A stretch of DNA of 64,000 nucleotides from Tachypleus tridentatus (Eukaryota; Arthropoda; Merostomata; Xiphosura; Limulidae): positions 50,411,094 to 50,475,093 of the forward strand of contig NC_134830.1 of the NCBI RefSeq assembly GCF_004210375.1, given 5' to 3'. Both the position numbers and the translations under genes were made by a program. A model generated the notes under the pieces. It did no database searches. It was not told the DNA's origin and worked only from the letters and a program-made list of their open reading frames with translations. Position 1 is the first letter of the stretch. Each line of letters opens with the position of its first letter. This document shows, piece by piece, positions 61,290 through 64,000 of this stretch.

Positions 61290-61556
61290 CGGCCCGGCAT
61301 GGCCAGGTGGATTAAGGCGTTCGACTCGTAATCTGAGGGTTGAGGTTTGCAGTGAACATGTTTGCCCTTTCAGCCGTGAAGGCATTATAATGTTACGGTC
61401 AATCCCACTATTCGTTAGTAAATGAGTAACCCAAGAGCTGGCGATGGGTGTTTATAACTAGTTTCCTTCCCTCTAGTCTTGTACTGCTAAATTAGGGACG
61501 GCTAGCGCAGATAGCGTTTGTGCAGCTTTGGGCGAAATTCAAACAAAGAAACAAAC
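61290..61556 (+). repeat. SINE family 1, near full-length, with small head deletion
   Basis: 'ggcccggcatggccaggtgg', 'cgttcgactcgtaatctgag', a damaged B-box region ('ggttgaggtttgcagtga'), the body 'gtaacccaagagctggcgat' and the tail 'gcgaaattcaaacaaagaaa'. Confidence 0.88.
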
Positions 61557-61969
61557 ACTGACTTTAATTGTAATTAAAGCTTAGCACCAGATGTATAAAT
61601 AACACAAAGTAGCACTGTACTTATGTCTATTGCTGTAATGAAACAAAACCCAAATTAATCTTGAATTTGAAATTATAACTTAGTTAGCAACTGTACAAAT
61701 TACACAAACTAAACATATAGCATATGATCCCTTTACATATAACTCAGCAGTTGGTAACAGTGTAATCAAATTCACTCTTGCTATCATTAATATCCTGATG
61801 CGCTCTTCACAACATCAACATCAGCTGTGAAAATTATAACAGTTCTCAAGTTAATAACCACTAATGCAAACTACAAACCACATAGATAGCTAATTCTAAG
61901 TTAACCACACACATCCGAATTGACAACGTATAAATAAAAGTTGACGCACTATATTGCGTTGAAGACTAG
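61557..61969. other. AT-rich stretch, nothing recognised
   Basis: No feature seen between the SINE and the LINE 3' end. Confidence 0.4.
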
Positions 61970-62700
61970 TTGGTTGGCTGGCTGGTTTGGTGTTTTATGG
62001 AACAAAGCAGCTAGGCTATCTGTGCCAAACAGCTGGTAAAAAATTAAAGTAAATTTAATAGAATTCATAAAAGAAAATTAAGGTAAAACAAAACAAAGTT
62101 TAAAAAACATAAATAGCATAAAACCAACGTTTACATCCAGTCTACAGTGGTAAGAGATAAACTGCAGTAATACAATTTGTAAAGGACTTTCTCTAGCATA
62201 ATTGTAATTATCATAACTCATCAGGAAGACTGACAGGTAAATACAGAAACCACCGTCAGTCACCTGAAGTTGGCCTTTCTAGTCCTGGTTCCAAGTTATT
62301 TGACGTTACGGTCATTTTCTAATTTCAAATCGAACTAGAGGTACTAACAGGGTGTGAACCAACGTAAAGCGATTCCAGGGCCAGTAGAGAACCAAGCGAG
62401 TCAGTATAAATAGTGCAGTTTGAGTACTGCTCAGCTACTATGTGATCCAGGGCAAGAGAAATGGCATACAGTTTAGCAGTGAACACAGGAGCTGTAAATG
62501 GGATTCTACGTGCAACCACCAAACCACAACAAATCATGGCAGAGCCCACACAGTCATCTGATTTCGAACCATCTGTATATATAGGAATGGAAGGATGGTT
62601 CAAAAGATGTTCAGCAAATAACAGACAGTATTTCCAATCAGGAGTGTCTGCTTTTCTCAGATGACTTAAAGATTGGTCACATTTCGTAGGGCTCCATAGT
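61970..62700 (-). mobile_element. LINE 3' part: RNase H plus 3' untranslated region (Jockey/I-like family)
   Basis: On the - strand: LSHLRKADTPDWKYC, then an RNase H domain (HPSIPIYTDGSKSDDCVGSA, AKLYAISLALDHIVAEQYSN, CTIYTDSLGSLLALESLYVG) fused directly to the 3' untranslated part (62,330-61,970) that also ends the copy at 6.7 kb. The segment between RNase H and the 3' UTR, including the CCHC-like C-terminus, is deleted. The RNase H piece itself reads in one frame with only minor damage. Confidence 0.88.
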
Positions 62701-62734
62701 GAGTGGGGTTAGTGGGCACCGAAATACTTTTTTC

Positions 62735-64000
62735 TTTATTATGGACACCCCTCAAATAAAAGAAAATAAACAAGCATCACAACATAGAGAAAAATACAAC
62801 TACTGGCAAACGACCACACATTGATGACTATGTACAGTCAAACTCACAACTTGAATCTGTCCCGCGATTTTTAATTATACATTATTTCACTGAAAAACCC
62901 TTGGAGCAAATGTCTCCATTTTTTATTCAGAAGGGTTTGGAAGGGCTTGCTGGCCCTCCTAAATAGGTAAAAAATTTACGATCTGGGGACATTTCAGTAG
63001 AAACATCTTCTTCACAACATTCCAAATTGCTCTTGAAATCAAAGGCCATTGGGGATGTACCCATTGAGGTTACTCCTCATTCTGCTTTGAATTCTTCCAG
63101 AGGAGTCATAGTTGAGAAGGATTTAAAGACCATTCTTGAGTCAGAGATCCTCGCAGGTTTCACCAGCCAAGGTGTTACAGCCGTGCGCCGAATTTTAACT
63201 TGTAAAGACAAGATTATGGATCCGACAAATGTTCTAATATTATACATTAACAAAAACGCGTTCTCCTATCACAATCAAAGCAGGGTATCTGAATTCTAAG
63301 GTATGTTCTCATATTTCCTAACCCTGTTAGATGTTTCCATTCTCAAGAATTTAGTCATTTAAAAACATCTTGCCATGGTTCCTTGGCATGTGCCCATTGT
63401 GCTGGTTAAGACCATGATGCCTTTGAATGCCAACTACAACCGCATTATATTAAATGTAATGGTCTACATCCTTCCTATTTTACTTCTTGCCCTAAATAGG
63501 TGGAAGAGAAAGAAGTACAACGTCTTAAGACAGTTTATAATATTACTTACCCCGAGGCTCGGAAATTACTATTTCCAATTCCATCTTGGACTTATGCTGT
63601 TGTAATCCATTCCACTACTACAGTGGGAGACCAGATAGACCTTTCTGTGCCTCCCACAGAATCCTTAACAATGCACCTTAAACTCGTACCCACCAAAATA
63701 AAAAATGTTAACAAATCTGTGTCTAGTTCTATTTCTGTCCCCACTACATCTTACAACTATTGTCCAATTTCACCTTGTTCAAGCACAGGTGTTTCCATGG
63801 GGTCTTCCTCTCTTGCCACCCCAAAAATGAAACAAACCATTCGTTCACACCATCAATCACTGGAACGTATGCCTATAAAAACCGACCTGCCTATTCAATC
63901 CAGAGTAGAATCAACAAAGGGTGACAGACCCACATCCAATAAAAAAAATGCAGTCGCAAGCAGAAGATCTCTTTGCCATATTCTCATCCAAAATAAGCAT
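62735..64000 (+). mobile_element. LINE ORF1 (nucleic-acid-binding protein) of the same family, runs off the window
   Basis: On the + strand, opposite to the neighbouring RNase H piece: a start region near 62,745 (MDTPQIKENKQAS), a conserved block (LLKSKAIGDVPIEVTPHSAL, SSRGVIVEKDLKTILESEIL, GFTSQGVTAVRRI), zinc-knuckle repeats (ACAHCAG.DHDAFEC, then CIKCNGLHPSYF-like), then KEVQRLKTVYNITYPEARKL and a basic, serine-rich tail to the window end. Some frame changes are present. This is the gag-like ORF1 of Jockey/I-type LINEs, which binds the element's RNA. Confidence 0.85.

Overview
The window reads as repeat-rich, AT-rich nuclear DNA from an arthropod. My best guess is a horseshoe crab (Xiphosura) or another chelicerate. 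The reasons are a delta/kainate-like ionotropic receptor of the type chelicerates carry in number, and a very abundant tRNA-headed SINE (about 270 bp) that I associate with horseshoe crab sequence. The species call is inference from memory. Genes are split by introns with ordinary GT/AG signals, and there is no sign of bacterial organisation.

Two host genes are recognisable, both in the first 17.3 kb and pointing towards each other. On the + strand, six exons between 1,261 and 12,062 encode an ionotropic receptor (IR/iGluR family). They cover the first half of the ligand-binding domain, the membrane segments and pore region, and the last membrane helix. The second ligand-binding lobe is missing from the visible sequence; it may lie in the 500-N scaffold gap at 8,699-9,198. 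On the - strand, four phase-compatible exons between 17,255 and 13,541 encode the central part of a secernin (peptidase C69-like family). Its first and last exons are not visible. A 43-bp satellite starts inside the last receptor exon and supplies that protein's C-terminal residues and stop codon.

Everything to the right is mainly mobile DNA and tandem arrays. From 17 to 33 kb there are minisatellites, a Tc1 relic, two tRNA-derived SINE families (several copies with target-site duplications), and three copies of an unclassified repeat: two direct copies at 23.4-24.4 and 25.7-28.2 kb, and one inverted copy at 32.6-33.2 kb. From 33.9 to 43.7 kb there is a LINE fragment with an RNase H domain and two DIRS-like fossils, one carrying a probable hAT-derived insertion. 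From 48.4 to 58.3 kb there is a deleted Tc1 element with both terminal inverted repeats, a Ty3-like fossil, a BEL/Pao fossil and a second LINE family with endonuclease and reverse transcriptase. From 60.0 to 61.2 kb there is a 5'-truncated Penelope-like element with a GIY-YIG endonuclease, flanked by inverted copies of its terminal repeat; each copy carries a hammerhead-like motif. From 62.0 kb to the end, two parts of the RNase-H LINE family lie head to head.

Splice sites were read by eye from phase and consensus, without transcript support. Three further exon-like segments (about 35.4, 43.9 and 44.2 kb) are reported with low confidence because I do not recognise their products. I found no CRISPR array, rRNA or functional tRNA gene, and nothing that clearly forms a new multi-gene system. 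The strongest oddities are the satellite-encoded receptor tail, the unclassified three-copy repeat and the Penelope terminal repeats.
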